Shown: positions 1 through 7,802 of the stretch, piece after piece | Numbering within the stretch: position 1 is the first letter of the stretch | Layout: each line of letters starts with the position of its first letter | Assembly: GCA_030641945.1 (NCBI GenBank) | Contig: DAOWLL010000026.1 | Coordinates: 1 to 10,833, forward strand | Direction: 5' to 3' | From: Gammaproteobacteria bacterium | GTDB lineage: Bacteria > Pseudomonadota > Gammaproteobacteria > SZUA-229 | Length of the DNA: 10,833 nt | Notes under the pieces: model-generated | Databases searched by the model: none | Seen by the model: only the letters and a program-made list of their open reading frames with translations | What the model was told of the DNA's origin: nothing | Made by a program: the position numbers and the translations under genes

Positions 1-120
1 GGCGCAGAGACACAGAGTTTTGTAAAGGTTTACGTAGGAGCGACTTTAGTCGCGAATGTCAAGGATTAGCCACTAAAGTCGCTCCTACATACAATCAACA
101 TCCTCTGCGCCTCTGCGGTA
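1..120. repeat. Composite inverted repeat with a REP pair (REPIN-like)
   Basis: Two copies of GTAGGAGCGACTTTAGT face each other: plus strand at 34-50 and its exact reverse complement at 72-88, with a 21-base spacer. Each copy starts with GTAGGAGC and continues into a small hairpin (GCGACTTTAGTCGC in the first; one mismatch in the second). Outside them lie related CRCAGAG-rich motifs, at 3-17 on the plus strand and at 102-118 reading inward on the minus strand. The whole is therefore two modular units, each GAG-motif, AT-rich spacer, then REP hairpin, arranged head to head. The GTAG tetranucleotide plus hairpin is the known hallmark of REP sequences mobilised by RAYT (TnpA-REP) transposases. 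No such transposase gene is in the window. The palindromes lie just past the era stop codon and could protect or end the transcript. Confidence 0.8.
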
Positions 121-163
121 AATATATGCAAGTATCCTTTGCGAGAGCAAAATAAAATGCTGA

Positions 164-1063
164 TTACTCTGTACTGTATCCCAGGCTGGCCAGCGCTCGT
201 TCGTCATTGGACCAGCCCTCGCGAATTTTCACCCATAATTCCAGGTACACTTTGCCATCGAGCATTTTTTCTATGTCGACACGCGCCTTGCTACCGATGC
301 TTTTCAACCTGGCTCCCTTGCGCCCTATGATGATGGCCTTCTGGCCCTTGGTTTCAACATAGATGGTGGCGTATATTCGGCTGATGGACTCACCTTCTTC
401 AAAGCGGTCAATTTCTACGGTTGAGGTATAAGGCAGTTCCTGTCCGAGCTCGCGTATCAGCTTTTCACGGATAATTTCAGCCGAGAGGAATCGAACATTT
501 CTGTCTGTGATCTGGTCATCAGGGAAAAAGGCTTCATTTTCCGGCAGGCGTTCATAGACGTCGGCCTCCAACTGCATTATGTTTTCTGCGTGCAGAGCGC
601 TCACGGGTATAACCGCATCGAAGGTCCGCATTGCGGCCAGCTTTTCGATATACGGCAGCAACTCATTTTTGTCACCGACCTTGTCGATCTTGTTCACCAC
701 CAGCAAAACCGGTGCTTTGACATCCTGTAAACGACTCAGCACGACTTCGTCTTCCTCAGTCCATTGCATCGCCTGCACCACGAACAAAACCAGGTCAACA
801 TCATTGAGCACGGAATTTGCCGCACGATTCATATAACGGTTAATCGCCGTGCTGCGCCTGTTGTGAATACCGGGCGTGTCTACGTAAATAACCTGTGACG
901 TCGAAGATGTTTTTACGCCAAGTATCTGGTGACGCGTTGTCTGTGGTTTACGTGAAGTAATACTGATTTTCTGTCCAAGGATATGGTTTAGCAGCGTGGA
1001 TTTACCAACGTTGGGCCTGCCGATGATGGCAACATAGCCACAATAAAATGTGCTGTCGTTCAT
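164..1063 (-). CDS. era: GTPase Era, 30S ribosome maturation factor
   Basis: Era is an essential GTPase that binds the 3' end of 16S rRNA and helps assemble the 30S subunit; it acts in the cytoplasm and at the inner membrane. At 299 residues it is close to the usual length of about 300. Visible GTPase motifs are G1 GRPNVGKS at 15-22, the Era-type switch I QTTRHQILG at 41-49, G3 DTPG at 62-65, G4 NKID at 124-127 and G5 VSAL at 154-157. The C-terminal KH RNA-binding domain spans roughly 200-285, with its GRKG loop at 247-250. It is last in the run, 27 bases after rnc, as in E. coli. The start ATG has no clear Shine-Dalgarno, which suggests coupling to rnc translation. The next gene in E. coli, recO, is not seen before the window edge. 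Confidence 0.98.
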   Translation of the reverse strand: MNDSTFYCGYVAIIGRPNVGKSTLLNHILGQKISITSRKPQTTRHQILGVKTSSTSQVIYVDTPGIHNRRSTAINRYMNRAANSVLNDVDLVLFVVQAMQWTEEDEVVLSRLQDVKAPVLLVVNKIDKVGDKNELLPYIEKLAAMRTFDAVIPVSALHAENIMQLEADVYERLPENEAFFPDDQITDRNVRFLSAEIIREKLIRELGQELPYTSTVEIDRFEEGESISRIYATIYVETKGQKAIIIGRKGARLKSIGSKARVDIEKMLDGKVYLELWVKIREGWSNDERALASLGYSTE

Positions 1064-1090
1064 TTGCTTATCGTAACAGAGACTGCCTTT

Positions 1091-1783
1091 TTACGAAGCA
1101 AATTTCTTGTTTACTTGCTCGATCGCCAGCTTTGCAGCAGCCTGTTCTGCCTTGCGTCTGCTGCTGCCCTGTGCGGTTGTAATACAGTCCAGATCCTCGA
1201 TGCGGCATTCAATCTTGAACATCTGGTTATGCGCCTTGCCGGTAACCTCCAGCACGGTGTAGGCAGGTAACGGGTAGCGTCGAGACTGCAGCAGTTCCTG
1301 CAGGCTGGTTTTCGGATCTTTCAGCGCCTCTACATCAGGTATGTTTTGCAGTTTTTCCGCATATAAATGAAGGACCAGTTCGCGGCAGGTGTCAAAACCA
1401 CTATCGATGTAAACAGCGCCAAGAATAGCTTCCACTGCATCCGCAAGAATTGAATCGCGCCGGCGGCCGCCGCTTTTCAGCTCCCCCGAACCCAGCTCTA
1501 TATATTGACCAAGCTCAAGTGTTCTGGCGATATCGGCAAGGCTGTCCTTGTTAACCAGGCTGGCTCTCAGACGACTCAAATCACCTTCATCCATGTCGGC
1601 GTACTGCTCGAACAACCTGGCCGCAATAATAAAATTAAGAATGCCGTCGCCAAGAAATTCCAGGCGTTCATTGTTTACAGCTGCGGCGCTCCTGTGAGTG
1701 AGCGCCTCAGCGAGCAGCACTTCATTCTTGAAAGTATATTCAAGTTGACGAGAAAGCGACGTCAGCGCATCGTTTTGCGCCAT
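1091..1783 (-). CDS. rnc: Ribonuclease III
   Basis: RNase III is a dimeric, Mg-dependent endonuclease that cuts double-stranded RNA, including the rRNA precursor and many mRNAs. The protein is 230 residues, the usual size. The signature NERLEFLGD lies at 38-46. Catalytic acidic residues corresponding to E. coli E38, E41, D45, D114 and E117 are E39, E42, D46, D115 and E118; the last two lie in DAVEA. A double-stranded RNA-binding domain occupies about 155-225 (starting DPKTSLQELLQ, ending with SSRRKAEQAAAKLA). The gene starts 18 bases after the DUF4845 stop, with only a weak GGA upstream, and is followed by era, so the classic rnc-era pair is intact. E. coli rnc controls its own mRNA through a leader hairpin; I did not find an equivalent here. 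Confidence 0.98.
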   Translation of the reverse strand: MAQNDALTSLSRQLEYTFKNEVLLAEALTHRSAAAVNNERLEFLGDGILNFIIAARLFEQYADMDEGDLSRLRASLVNKDSLADIARTLELGQYIELGSGELKSGGRRRDSILADAVEAILGAVYIDSGFDTCRELVLHLYAEKLQNIPDVEALKDPKTSLQELLQSRRYPLPAYTVLEVTGKAHNQMFKIECRIEDLDCITTAQGSSRRKAEQAAAKLAIEQVNKKFAS

Positions 1784-1801
1784 TAAGCGATCAATCCGGG
1801 T

Positions 1802-2167
1802 TTACCTCAATGCGACTCTTGCTTCATGCTTGAAGGAAACGATGTAGTCAAGACTTCCTATAAGTTTGCCGCGAGGCTCATATTCAATGGTAATCAGGTA
1901 GTCGTTTTTAGATTTTTTGATTGTTATATGTTCTTTAGTAACACTGTAAATATTATTCACACGCAACTTTTTTGTAATAACTTGCTTTATCTTTTTTGGT
2001 GTTGCGCCTCTAATTGCGGAATCCGATTCCAGGCTCTCCATCAGCGACTTCACACTGTGATCATTCAAATACACGGGCACGACATTCATAGCGATAATTG
2101 CATTAAATAAAACAACGGCAATAATCGCCAGCCAGCTAATTAACGTTAAACCTTTCTGCTTTTTCAT
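1802..2167 (-). CDS. DUF4845 family single-pass membrane protein
   Basis: This is a small protein of unknown function, 121 residues from the chosen start. It belongs by position and look to the DUF4845 family found between lepB and rnc in many Pseudomonas-type bacteria. The N-terminus MKKQKGLTLISWLAIIAVV is a short basic stretch, then a hydrophobic segment of about 20 residues. It resembles a type IV prepilin leader (KG before LTLI) but has Ser where pilins have Glu at +5. The rest is a basic, probably periplasmic domain. I chose the ATG at 2167 because GAGG sits 8 bases before it; that site lies inside the end of lepB, 4 bases before which the frame begins. An in-frame ATG at 2188 would overlap lepB by 17 bases. 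The gene is visibly richer in A+T and Lys codons than its neighbours. Function cannot be named from sequence. Confidence 0.85.
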   Translation of the reverse strand: MKKQKGLTLISWLAIIAVVLFNAIIAMNVVPVYLNDHSVKSLMESLESDSAIRGATPKKIKQVITKKLRVNNIYSVTKEHITIKKSKNDYLITIEYEPRGKLIGSLDYIVSFKHEARVALR

Positions 2168-2171
2168 AAAG

Positions 2172-2984
2172 CTACCCTCGTTCATCAATCATGTTGCCTA
2201 TACGGCCCCATTTCACACCGCCATCCCAGTGCATCCATATCATGAACGCCTCACCTACCAGATTCCTTTCAGGCACTGGCCCCCAAACACGACTATCGTT
2301 ACTGTTGTCACGGTTATCGCCCATTACAAAATACATTCCATCAGGAACAATATATTCACCTTCCAGACTGCTCGGTCTTCCCGGCTGCAATAGAATTGCG
2401 TGCTCAACACTCAGCAGATTTTCAATATATTCATTCGCGTGAGCCTGACCCGGCCCTTCATACTGGCCTACAAAGTCTCTCTGTACCGGCTTACCATTTA
2501 CATAGAGCACCTTGTTGTAATAAGCAATATGATCGCCCGGTAAGCCTACAATTCTTTTGATGTAATCCAGTGACGGATCGCGCGGATACCTGAATACAAC
2601 GACGTCACCCCGCTCCGGATCACCCGTATCGATCATTTTCCTGTTCAACACCGGCAGTCGAATACCATAGGCAAATTTATTCACCAGAATGAAATCGCCA
2701 ATATACAATGATGGCAGCATCGAGCCTGACGGTATGCGAAATGGTTCGACGATAAATCCCCGTAATAAGAACACAATCAGCAGCACCGGGAAGAACGATT
2801 TCGAGTATTCAACAATAACCGGTTCTTTACCCCGGCGCTTGATCTCAACTCCTGCATGTATATCTGAATTCGCGTGGTACAACTTGCTTCGCCCTGGCGC
2901 CAGTACCCACACATCAAATGCCCAGATAAACCCCGTTATTACCGTGCCGAGAAATAAATAAAAAGAAAAATCAAATACCATCAT
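2172..2984 (-). CDS. lepB: Signal peptidase I
   Basis: LepB cuts signal peptides from proteins exported across the inner membrane, with its active site on the periplasmic face. It is 270 residues, shorter than E. coli LepB (324) but normal for the family. There are two N-terminal membrane segments at about 6-29 and 63-79, with a short cytoplasmic basic loop between them (KRRGKEP). The Ser/Lys dyad is visible: S88 in IPSGSMLPSL and K143 in YIKRIVGLPGD. The conserved late box MGDNRDNSNDSR is at 221-232. The start is a tandem ATG ATG, 6 bases after the lepA stop, with no strong Shine-Dalgarno. The substrates encoded in this window probably include RseB, which has a cleavable signal peptide. Confidence 0.98.
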   Translation of the reverse strand: MMVFDFSFYLFLGTVITGFIWAFDVWVLAPGRSKLYHANSDIHAGVEIKRRGKEPVIVEYSKSFFPVLLIVFLLRGFIVEPFRIPSGSMLPSLYIGDFILVNKFAYGIRLPVLNRKMIDTGDPERGDVVVFRYPRDPSLDYIKRIVGLPGDHIAYYNKVLYVNGKPVQRDFVGQYEGPGQAHANEYIENLLSVEHAILLQPGRPSSLEGEYIVPDGMYFVMGDNRDNSNDSRVWGPVPERNLVGEAFMIWMHWDGGVKWGRIGNMIDERG

Positions 2985-2990
2985 GAGTAA

Positions 2991-4796
2991 TCACTTACCG
3001 TCCGCTTTAAGTACGGCAAGGAATGCTTCCTGGGGAATTTCCACTTTGCCGAATTGTTTCATTCGTTTCTTACCTGCCTTCTGTTTTTCCAGCAGCTTGC
3101 GTTTGCGTGTCGCATCACCACCATAACATTTGGCCGTTACATTTTTACGTAAAGCTTTTACGTTTGTGCGCGCAATTATATGACGCCCTATCGCTGCCTG
3201 AATAGCCACATCAAACATTTGCCGTGGTATCAGTTCCCTCATTTTATCTGCAACCTCACGACCTCGGCGTTGACTTACGTCTTGATGTGCAATTATAGAC
3301 AATGCATCAACTCTTTCACCGTTGATCAGTATATCAACCTTGACCAGTTTACCTGGCTGAAAGCGTGCGAAATCGTAATCAAATGATGCATAGCCACGAC
3401 TGACCGACTTGAGCCTGTCAAAAAAGTCCATCACAACCTCGCTCAAGGGCATTTCATAAACCAGTGAAACCTGCCTGCCAAGATACTGCATGTTTTTCTG
3501 TACACCGCGCTTTTCAATGCACAGTGATATCACGTTGCCGACATATTCCTGTGGTACCAGGATATTGGTACGTATGATGGGCTCGCGTATTTCCTCGATG
3601 TAATTGACTTCCGGCAGATCGCTGGGATTATGGATTTCTATGACTTCGCCCCTGGTATCCAGCACCTGGTAAACCACGGTTGGCGCCGTGGTGATCAAAT
3701 CCAGGTTGTACTCACGCTCCAGTCTTTCCTGCACGATCTCCATATGCAGCATGCCAAGAAAGCCAATGCGGAAGCCGAAGCCAAGCGCTGTCGAATTTTC
3801 CGGCTCATAACTCAATGATGCATCATTCAGCGTCAGTTTTTCCAGTGAATCGCGAAAATCATCATAATCATCCGAGTCTACTGTAAACATGCCGGCAAAT
3901 ACACGGGGCTGGATTTGCTTGAAGCCTTCGAGTGGACCGTCCGCCGGGCGATCAGCCAGGGTGATGGTATCACCGACGCGTGCGGAATCGATTTCCTTGA
4001 TGCCGGCGATAATGAATCCAACCTGTCCGGCATTCAAGCCCTCCCGGCTTTCACGTTTGGGCGTAAATACACCGACATCGTCAACCATGTAATGCCGGTT
4101 GCTCGACATAATCAGCATTTTCTGGCGCCGCTTGATGCTGCCCTGTTTAACACGCACCAGGATAATGACACCAACATATGGGTCAAACCATGAATCGATA
4201 ATCAGTGCCTGTAAAGGCGCATCAGGATCACCCTGGGGCGGCGGCACTTCCCTGACCAGCTGCTCCAGCAGCTCATCAATGCCTTCACCCGTCTTGGCAC
4301 TGACGCGACATGCATGCGAAGCTTCGAGCCCAATCACATCCTCAATCTCGCCAATGACACGCTCAGGGTCTGCAGCAGGCAGGTCAATCTTGTTCAGCAC
4401 CGGGATGACTTCCAGTCCCTGCTCTATGGCGGTATAGCAGTTGGCCACACTCTGTGCCTCAACGCCCTGGGATGCATCTACAACCAGCAAGGCACCTTCA
4501 CAGGCTGCCAGCGAGCGTGAAACTTCGTATGAAAAATCGACGTGTCCCGGTGTATCGATGAAATTCAGCTGGTAGGTTTCACCATCCTGCGCCGTGTAGT
4601 TCAGGGTAACGCTCTGTGCCTTGATGGTAATGCCGCGCTCGCGCTCCAGATCCATGGAATCAAGTACCTGCTCCTGCATTTCACGTTGAGTAAGTCCTTC
4701 GCAGGTCTGGATCAGGCGGTCTGCCAGCGTGGATTTGCCGTGATCGATATGCGCGATGATGGAAAAATTCCGGATATTCTGCAAAGGCAAAGACAT
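2991..4796 (-). CDS. lepA: Elongation factor 4 (LepA), ribosomal GTPase
   Basis: LepA/EF4 is a translational GTPase that acts on the ribosome; proposed roles are back-translocation of stalled ribosomes and support of initiation or 30S assembly. It is 601 residues, as expected. GTPase motifs are G1 AHIDHGKST at 15-23, G2 RGIT at 54-57, G3 DTPGH at 81-85, G4 NKID at 135-138 and G5 SAK at 166-168. The EF-G-like domains II, III and V follow. The LepA-specific C-terminal domain ends the protein, with the conserved basic [15 protein letters not shown] stretch and the QEAFLAVLK end. The start codon lies one base after the stop of the upstream glutaredoxin-like gene (TGACATG), which implies translational coupling. 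The gene directly precedes lepB, as in E. coli. Confidence 0.99.
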   Translation of the reverse strand: MSLPLQNIRNFSIIAHIDHGKSTLADRLIQTCEGLTQREMQEQVLDSMDLERERGITIKAQSVTLNYTAQDGETYQLNFIDTPGHVDFSYEVSRSLAACEGALLVVDASQGVEAQSVANCYTAIEQGLEVIPVLNKIDLPAADPERVIGEIEDVIGLEASHACRVSAKTGEGIDELLEQLVREVPPPQGDPDAPLQALIIDSWFDPYVGVIILVRVKQGSIKRRQKMLIMSSNRHYMVDDVGVFTPKRESREGLNAGQVGFIIAGIKEIDSARVGDTITLADRPADGPLEGFKQIQPRVFAGMFTVDSDDYDDFRDSLEKLTLNDASLSYEPENSTALGFGFRIGFLGMLHMEIVQERLEREYNLDLITTAPTVVYQVLDTRGEVIEIHNPSDLPEVNYIEEIREPIIRTNILVPQEYVGNVISLCIEKRGVQKNMQYLGRQVSLVYEMPLSEVVMDFFDRLKSVSRGYASFDYDFARFQPGKLVKVDILINGERVDALSIIAHQDVSQRRGREVADKMRELIPRQMFDVAIQAAIGRHIIARTNVKALRKNVTAKCYGGDATRKRKLLEKQKAGKKRMKQFGKVEIPQEAFLAVLKADGK

Positions 4797-4797
4797 G

Positions 4798-5034
4798 TCA
4801 GACGCACACCTGTTTCAAGGCCTGTAAATCGAGAAAGTAATGGCATATTTCTTCATCGCCACAGACCAGCACCGGCACTTTGGTACCGTAGGCTTGTTCA
4901 AGTTCTGCATTATTGTCAATTGGCACGCGCCGGGTCTCAAAATCTAGTTCGGATGCACATTCCCGCAATGCCTGTTCCATGTCATCACAAAGATGGCAGC
5001 CTTCACGGATATATATGGTTAATTGGACAGGCAT
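4798..5034 (-). CDS. Small glutaredoxin-like protein (DUF836 / PF05768 type)
   Basis: This 78-residue protein has a compact thioredoxin fold. The N-terminal strand LTIYIREGC leads into a CxxC motif, C13-H-L-C16, and the expected cis-proline is P54 in TKVPVL. This is the pattern of the glutaredoxin-like family PF05768 (DUF836), whose members are presumed thiol-disulfide oxidoreductases or electron carriers; the partner is unknown. The stop is one base before the lepA start, so the two are almost certainly cotranslated. Upstream there is no recognisable Shine-Dalgarno: the ATG follows the T-run of a terminator-like hairpin by 11 bases. No alternative in-frame start upstream is available, since the frame meets a stop. 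It sits between rseC, another cysteine-motif protein, and lepA, but any shared redox role is inference. Confidence 0.85.
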   Translation of the reverse strand: MPVQLTIYIREGCHLCDDMEQALRECASELDFETRRVPIDNNAELEQAYGTKVPVLVCGDEEICHYFLDLQALKQVCV

Positions 5035-5045
5035 ATTTCAGGCAG

Positions 5046-5067
5046 AAAAAAAACCGGCAAGCGCCGG
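5046..5067 (-). terminator. Probable intrinsic terminator after rseC
   Basis: On the minus strand CCGGC-GCTT-GCCGG forms a 5-bp, all-GC stem with a four-base loop, followed at once by eight T residues. It begins 33 bases past the rseC stop codon. It would end, or attenuate, transcription of rpoE-rseABC before the glutaredoxin-like gene. The stem is short, so partial read-through is plausible. Confidence 0.7.
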
Positions 5068-5083
5068 GTCACATACAGGCGGG

Positions 5084-5092
5084 ATTTTAGCA
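5084..5092 (-). promoter_or_regulatory. Possible extended -10 element for the lepA run
   Basis: The minus strand reads TGCTAAAAT here: an extended TGN motif plus a 5/6 match to TATAAT, just after the rseC stop. The position 17 bases upstream (AACATA) is a poor -35. If used, transcription would start just before the terminator-like hairpin at 5046-5067, which would then sit in the 5' leader. This is a weak, sequence-only call. Confidence 0.25.
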
Positions 5093-5100
5093 GATAACGC

Positions 5101-5550
5101 TCAGGCTATGTTTTTTCTGAGAACGACAGGCGTCAGCTTGCTTTTATTGCTGCCGCTGGCCAAAAACAGGCGGGAAATAACCAGCATCAATGCAAACCCG
5201 GCAATGGCAGAAATCAGCACCAGCAGGTCACGCGAGGCGGTATCAGCCGAAATCAGGCTGTCTGCCAGCAGTGCAAAGCCAATCATGGCCAGCAGCGGCA
5301 ACAGGTATACAAGCACCGAGCCCTTCAGCATGGCCTCTTCGGCGAGTCCGACGACCACTTCATCACCTACCCGGGCATTGACGGTATTGGGTGCCTGAAA
5401 GCGGGTAAATTTACGGCCTACCCATTTGGAAAGAACGGAGGTACCGCATCCCTGTTTGGCTGCACAGGCATTGCAGGCCGCCCTGGTCTCAGCTTCGAGC
5501 AGCAACTGGTTATCTTCAACTGCAATAACACGCGCCCGCTCTTCGATCAT
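5101..5550 (-). CDS. rseC: RseC/MucC, sigma-E system membrane protein
   Basis: RseC is an inner-membrane protein of the rpoE operon, thought to be a positive modulator of sigma-E and linked in other bacteria to redox or electron-transfer maturation. It is 149 residues, within the family range. A cytoplasmic N-terminal part carries a conserved cysteine cluster, C26, C29 and C35 (CNAC then GCG). Two membrane segments follow at about 75-100 and 108-130, joined by a short loop, with a basic tail. Its ATG overlaps the rseB stop as ATGA. In Pseudomonas the next gene is the periplasmic protease mucD; here it is absent and a terminator follows, which is the enteric-like arrangement. Confidence 0.95.
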   Translation of the reverse strand: MIEERARVIAVEDNQLLLEAETRAACNACAAKQGCGTSVLSKWVGRKFTRFQAPNTVNARVGDEVVVGLAEEAMLKGSVLVYLLPLLAMIGFALLADSLISADTASRDLLVLISAIAGFALMLVISRLFLASGSNKSKLTPVVLRKNIA

Positions 5551-6491
5551 TGTGTGCGCTCCATCGACTCTGCAATCGTTGCAACCGTTGCTTCCGGCAC
5601 TTCACCCACCACGGTAATTTGAGCACCATTCATTTGTTTACCGTAAGCGTTCAACGCACCCATTCTGGACGCGCCTGTCAGTCGATGCGGGCTGTTTTTT
5701 CCTGATTCGATGAACACTGAAACAGACGCGAGTCCATCAGAATACATCAGATGCAGCGATTCACTCTCTTTGCCACTGCGAATTGTGCTCTGCGTCAGCA
5801 TAAAACCCTGCGGCATGTTTGTGGCACGCCATCCAATATTGGCTGGCTTGCCCCTGTTCTTGTTAAGCGCCTGCCTGGCAAAGCCTTCGAGTTCAGGTAT
5901 ATCGAATGCTGATTGCGGTACTTCCGAATGGTCATTGAACGACGTATACATCATCTGCTCAACAATTTCGCCATTTTCATCGAGCAGATCACATTTAAGT
6001 AATACCTGCGTATTATTATCCAGCCAGTACTTGTAACCGTAGCGATAGGCATCTTTTGGCTGCACGTTTAAAACAGATGTTTCACGGCCGGCAATGCGGT
6101 CGTCACCCAGTTGGACAATCGTGTAATAGTTAGCCAGCTTGTCCAGGTTTTCGGGAAGTACCGGGTGCAAGCCGGGCTTGTCCCCCATTTTGCTGACGGT
6201 GACCAGTTTGCGGTCCGGGTATATTGAGATGACTTCGTTATTATGGCGAACAATCTTGCGCGCTTCGCCGTTGAGCGACTCCATGCTTTCCCATATTCCC
6301 CGGTCATCAACACCGTGAACAACATGCATGGCCATCATTTCGTCTGACTTGCGCAGCACGAATATTCCTTCGTAATTTGAGCGCTTGTCGGCGGCTGACA
6401 TACCGCTGACGATATCAGAGACATTGCCTGCATACGCAGGCATGTGACTCAGAATTGCAAATGTTAAACAGGCTGCTACACCAGTTTTCAT
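5547..6491 (-). CDS. rseB: RseB/MucB, periplasmic sigma-E regulator
   Basis: RseB binds the periplasmic part of RseA and shields it from DegS-type cleavage until mislocalised lipopolysaccharide or lipoprotein signals release it. The protein is 314 residues, the usual length. A signal peptide covers about 1-21, with a likely cut after AYA. The large N-terminal lipid-sensing domain (about 25-200, LolA/LppX-like in known structures) includes NYEGIFVLRK and the GRETSVLNVQPKDAYRYGY stretch. A linker leads to the smaller C-terminal domain at about 218-311, starting WRATNMPQGF, which in the family contacts RseA. Both ends overlap the neighbours by ATGA, so rseA, rseB and rseC are translationally coupled. 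Confidence 0.96.
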   Translation of the reverse strand: MKTGVAACLTFAILSHMPAYAGNVSDIVSGMSAADKRSNYEGIFVLRKSDEMMAMHVVHGVDDRGIWESMESLNGEARKIVRHNNEVISIYPDRKLVTVSKMGDKPGLHPVLPENLDKLANYYTIVQLGDDRIAGRETSVLNVQPKDAYRYGYKYWLDNNTQVLLKCDLLDENGEIVEQMMYTSFNDHSEVPQSAFDIPELEGFARQALNKNRGKPANIGWRATNMPQGFMLTQSTIRSGKESESLHLMYSDGLASVSVFIESGKNSPHRLTGASRMGALNAYGKQMNGAQITVVGEVPEATVATIAESMERTQ

Positions 6492-7159
6492 TTGCCGGGG
6501 TTATTAGCTGTACCGGGAGATACAGTTTGGCTGTCTTTGGTGTTTTTCAAGGGGGGATTGTTTTCAGATCCGTAGCTCACTGAACGCGCGTAAGGCATCA
6601 TTCCCTGCAGGGTGTCCTGCGCGGCATATTCTGAATGTTCAGTAATATAACTGTTCAGGTTAACAGCCGGCATTGCAAATCCAGGCTTTGCATAAACAGA
6701 CGCAGGATTACCCACTGGTATAGCCTGTACAGGCTGTTGAGCAACATTGGCGACCATCGCACTGCCTGTTTCCGCCTGTTGATCTGTGAAGGTAACGACC
6801 ATGACCATCGCTACGGATGCAGCCACAGCAAGGCCACCAACGGGTTTCAACCATGATCCGAAATCAAATAATGGTTTTGCCTTACTATGGGATGGGCGCT
6901 GGGAATGGCGCTGAGATGAGCGCGCAGGTCTTGCGACTGGCGCCAACTCAGGTTCGTGACTAATGGCTTCACGTACGCTCGCGCTGATGTCAATCAACGT
7001 CACATCGGTTACATTGCCTCGTACTGCATCACCAATCATCTGGTAGCGGGCTGCAGTAGAGAAGGTCTGGCCGCCCTGTTCTGTCTCAAGTGAGTCCGCT
7101 TCATTGTATTCAATGGCATCATCAAGCCAGGCAGAAATTTTTTCTTTGTCTTCATTCAT
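6488..7159 (-). CDS. rseA: RseA/MucA, anti-sigma-E factor
   Basis: RseA is a single-pass inner-membrane protein that binds RpoE in the cytoplasm and releases it when cut by regulated proteolysis. From the chosen start it is 223 residues (E. coli 216). The N-terminal domain begins MNEDKEKISAWLDD and contains RYQMIGDAVRG near 38-48, the typical anti-sigma region. A basic, Arg/Ser-rich linker (about 77-95) precedes a membrane segment at about 104-124. The periplasmic part ends with LNSYITEHSEYA (168-179) and QGMMPYARSVSY, a pattern common in this family; in E. coli the RseA periplasmic region binds RseB. I chose the ATG at 7159 because AGGTG lies 6 bases upstream; the longer frame starts at a TTG (7183) without such a site. 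The gap to rpoE is 27 bases, and the stop overlaps the rseB start by ATGA. Confidence 0.93.
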   Translation of the reverse strand: MNEDKEKISAWLDDAIEYNEADSLETEQGGQTFSTAARYQMIGDAVRGNVTDVTLIDISASVREAISHEPELAPVARPARSSQRHSQRPSHSKAKPLFDFGSWLKPVGGLAVAASVAMVMVVTFTDQQAETGSAMVANVAQQPVQAIPVGNPASVYAKPGFAMPAVNLNSYITEHSEYAAQDTLQGMMPYARSVSYGSENNPPLKNTKDSQTVSPGTANNPGK

Positions 7160-7186
7160 TTCACACACCTGAATATGTATCAACGA

Positions 7187-7789
7187 TTAATTATTAACAT
7201 TGTAACTGCCGCTATCCACGATAGGCTGCAGTTTTTCATCTATAGCTTCACGTGCCCTGAAAATGCGCGAACGCACTGTTCCTATCGGGCAGTCCATAAC
7301 CTGTGCGATATCTTCATAACTCAATCCCTCGATTTCCCGCAGAGTTATCGCTTCTCTTAAATCCGGCGGCAACACTTCCAGTGCAGTGTTTACTGTCGCC
7401 TGTATCTCACTGGCCAGCAATTCCCGTTCCGGTGTGGCATATTCCTTGAGCCATTCGCTCGCGTCATATTTCTCGACTTCCTGGACATCTACCGCATATG
7501 ACGGGCTCTTCCTTGCCGACGCAACCAGATGATTCTTTGCGGTATTTATCGCAATCCGGTAGAGCCATGTATAAAACGCACTTTCACCCCTGAAATTGGG
7601 CAAGGCCCGGTAAGCCTTGATAAAAGCCTCCTGGGCAACATCCTGCACGTCGGCAGGATTACGTACAAATCGGGCAATTAATTTTGAAATCCGATTCTGA
7701 TACTTCAGTACCAGCAAATCGAACGCCCTGCTCTCGCCCTTTTGTACGCGCTCAACCAGCGCCTGATCAACATTCTTCTCAGTGCCCAT
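7187..7789 (-). CDS. rpoE: RNA polymerase sigma-E factor (RpoE/AlgU)
   Basis: This is the extracytoplasmic-function sigma factor that switches on envelope-stress genes. It is 200 residues, close to E. coli RpoE (191) and Pseudomonas AlgU (193). Region 2 (about 24-90) has DVQDVAQEAFIKAYRAL (47-63) and FRGESAFYTWLYRIAINTAKN, which recognise the -10 and core polymerase. Region 4 (about 131-185) has the LPPDLREAITLREIEGLSY helix (140-158) and the helix-turn-helix around EDIAQVMDCPIGTVRSRIFR, which reads the -35. The ATG has a strong GGAGG site ten bases upstream (7800-7804). It is first in an operon with its own inhibitors and diverges from nadB, exactly as in E. coli and Pseudomonas. Autoregulation by sigma-E is known in the family; the candidate site here is listed separately. 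Confidence 0.98.
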   Translation of the reverse strand: MGTEKNVDQALVERVQKGESRAFDLLVLKYQNRISKLIARFVRNPADVQDVAQEAFIKAYRALPNFRGESAFYTWLYRIAINTAKNHLVASARKSPSYAVDVQEVEKYDASEWLKEYATPERELLASEIQATVNTALEVLPPDLREAITLREIEGLSYEDIAQVMDCPIGTVRSRIFRAREAIDEKLQPIVDSGSYNVNN

Positions 7790-7802
7790 CCAGGCCTTTC
7801 CT

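Noticed and set aside
138..151. TTTGC-GAGA-GCAAA hairpin after era as a terminator
   Set aside because: The stem is only five pairs with three A-T pairs, and no T-run follows on the minus strand.
1900..2160. Internal promoter for rnc inside the A+T-rich DUF4845 gene
   Set aside because: Several partial -10 matches occur, as expected by chance in A+T-rich sequence, but none has a convincing -35 at proper spacing.
4542..5090. Plus-strand 182-codon open frame opposite lepA and the glutaredoxin-like gene
   Set aside because: It is fully antisense to two well-supported genes, has no recognisable domain, and runs through the terminator region; it is a frame shadow.
7160..7183. Longer rseA beginning at TTG 7183
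   Set aside because: The ATG at 7159 has a good AGGTG site and gives the typical family N-terminus; the extension adds eight unconserved residues.
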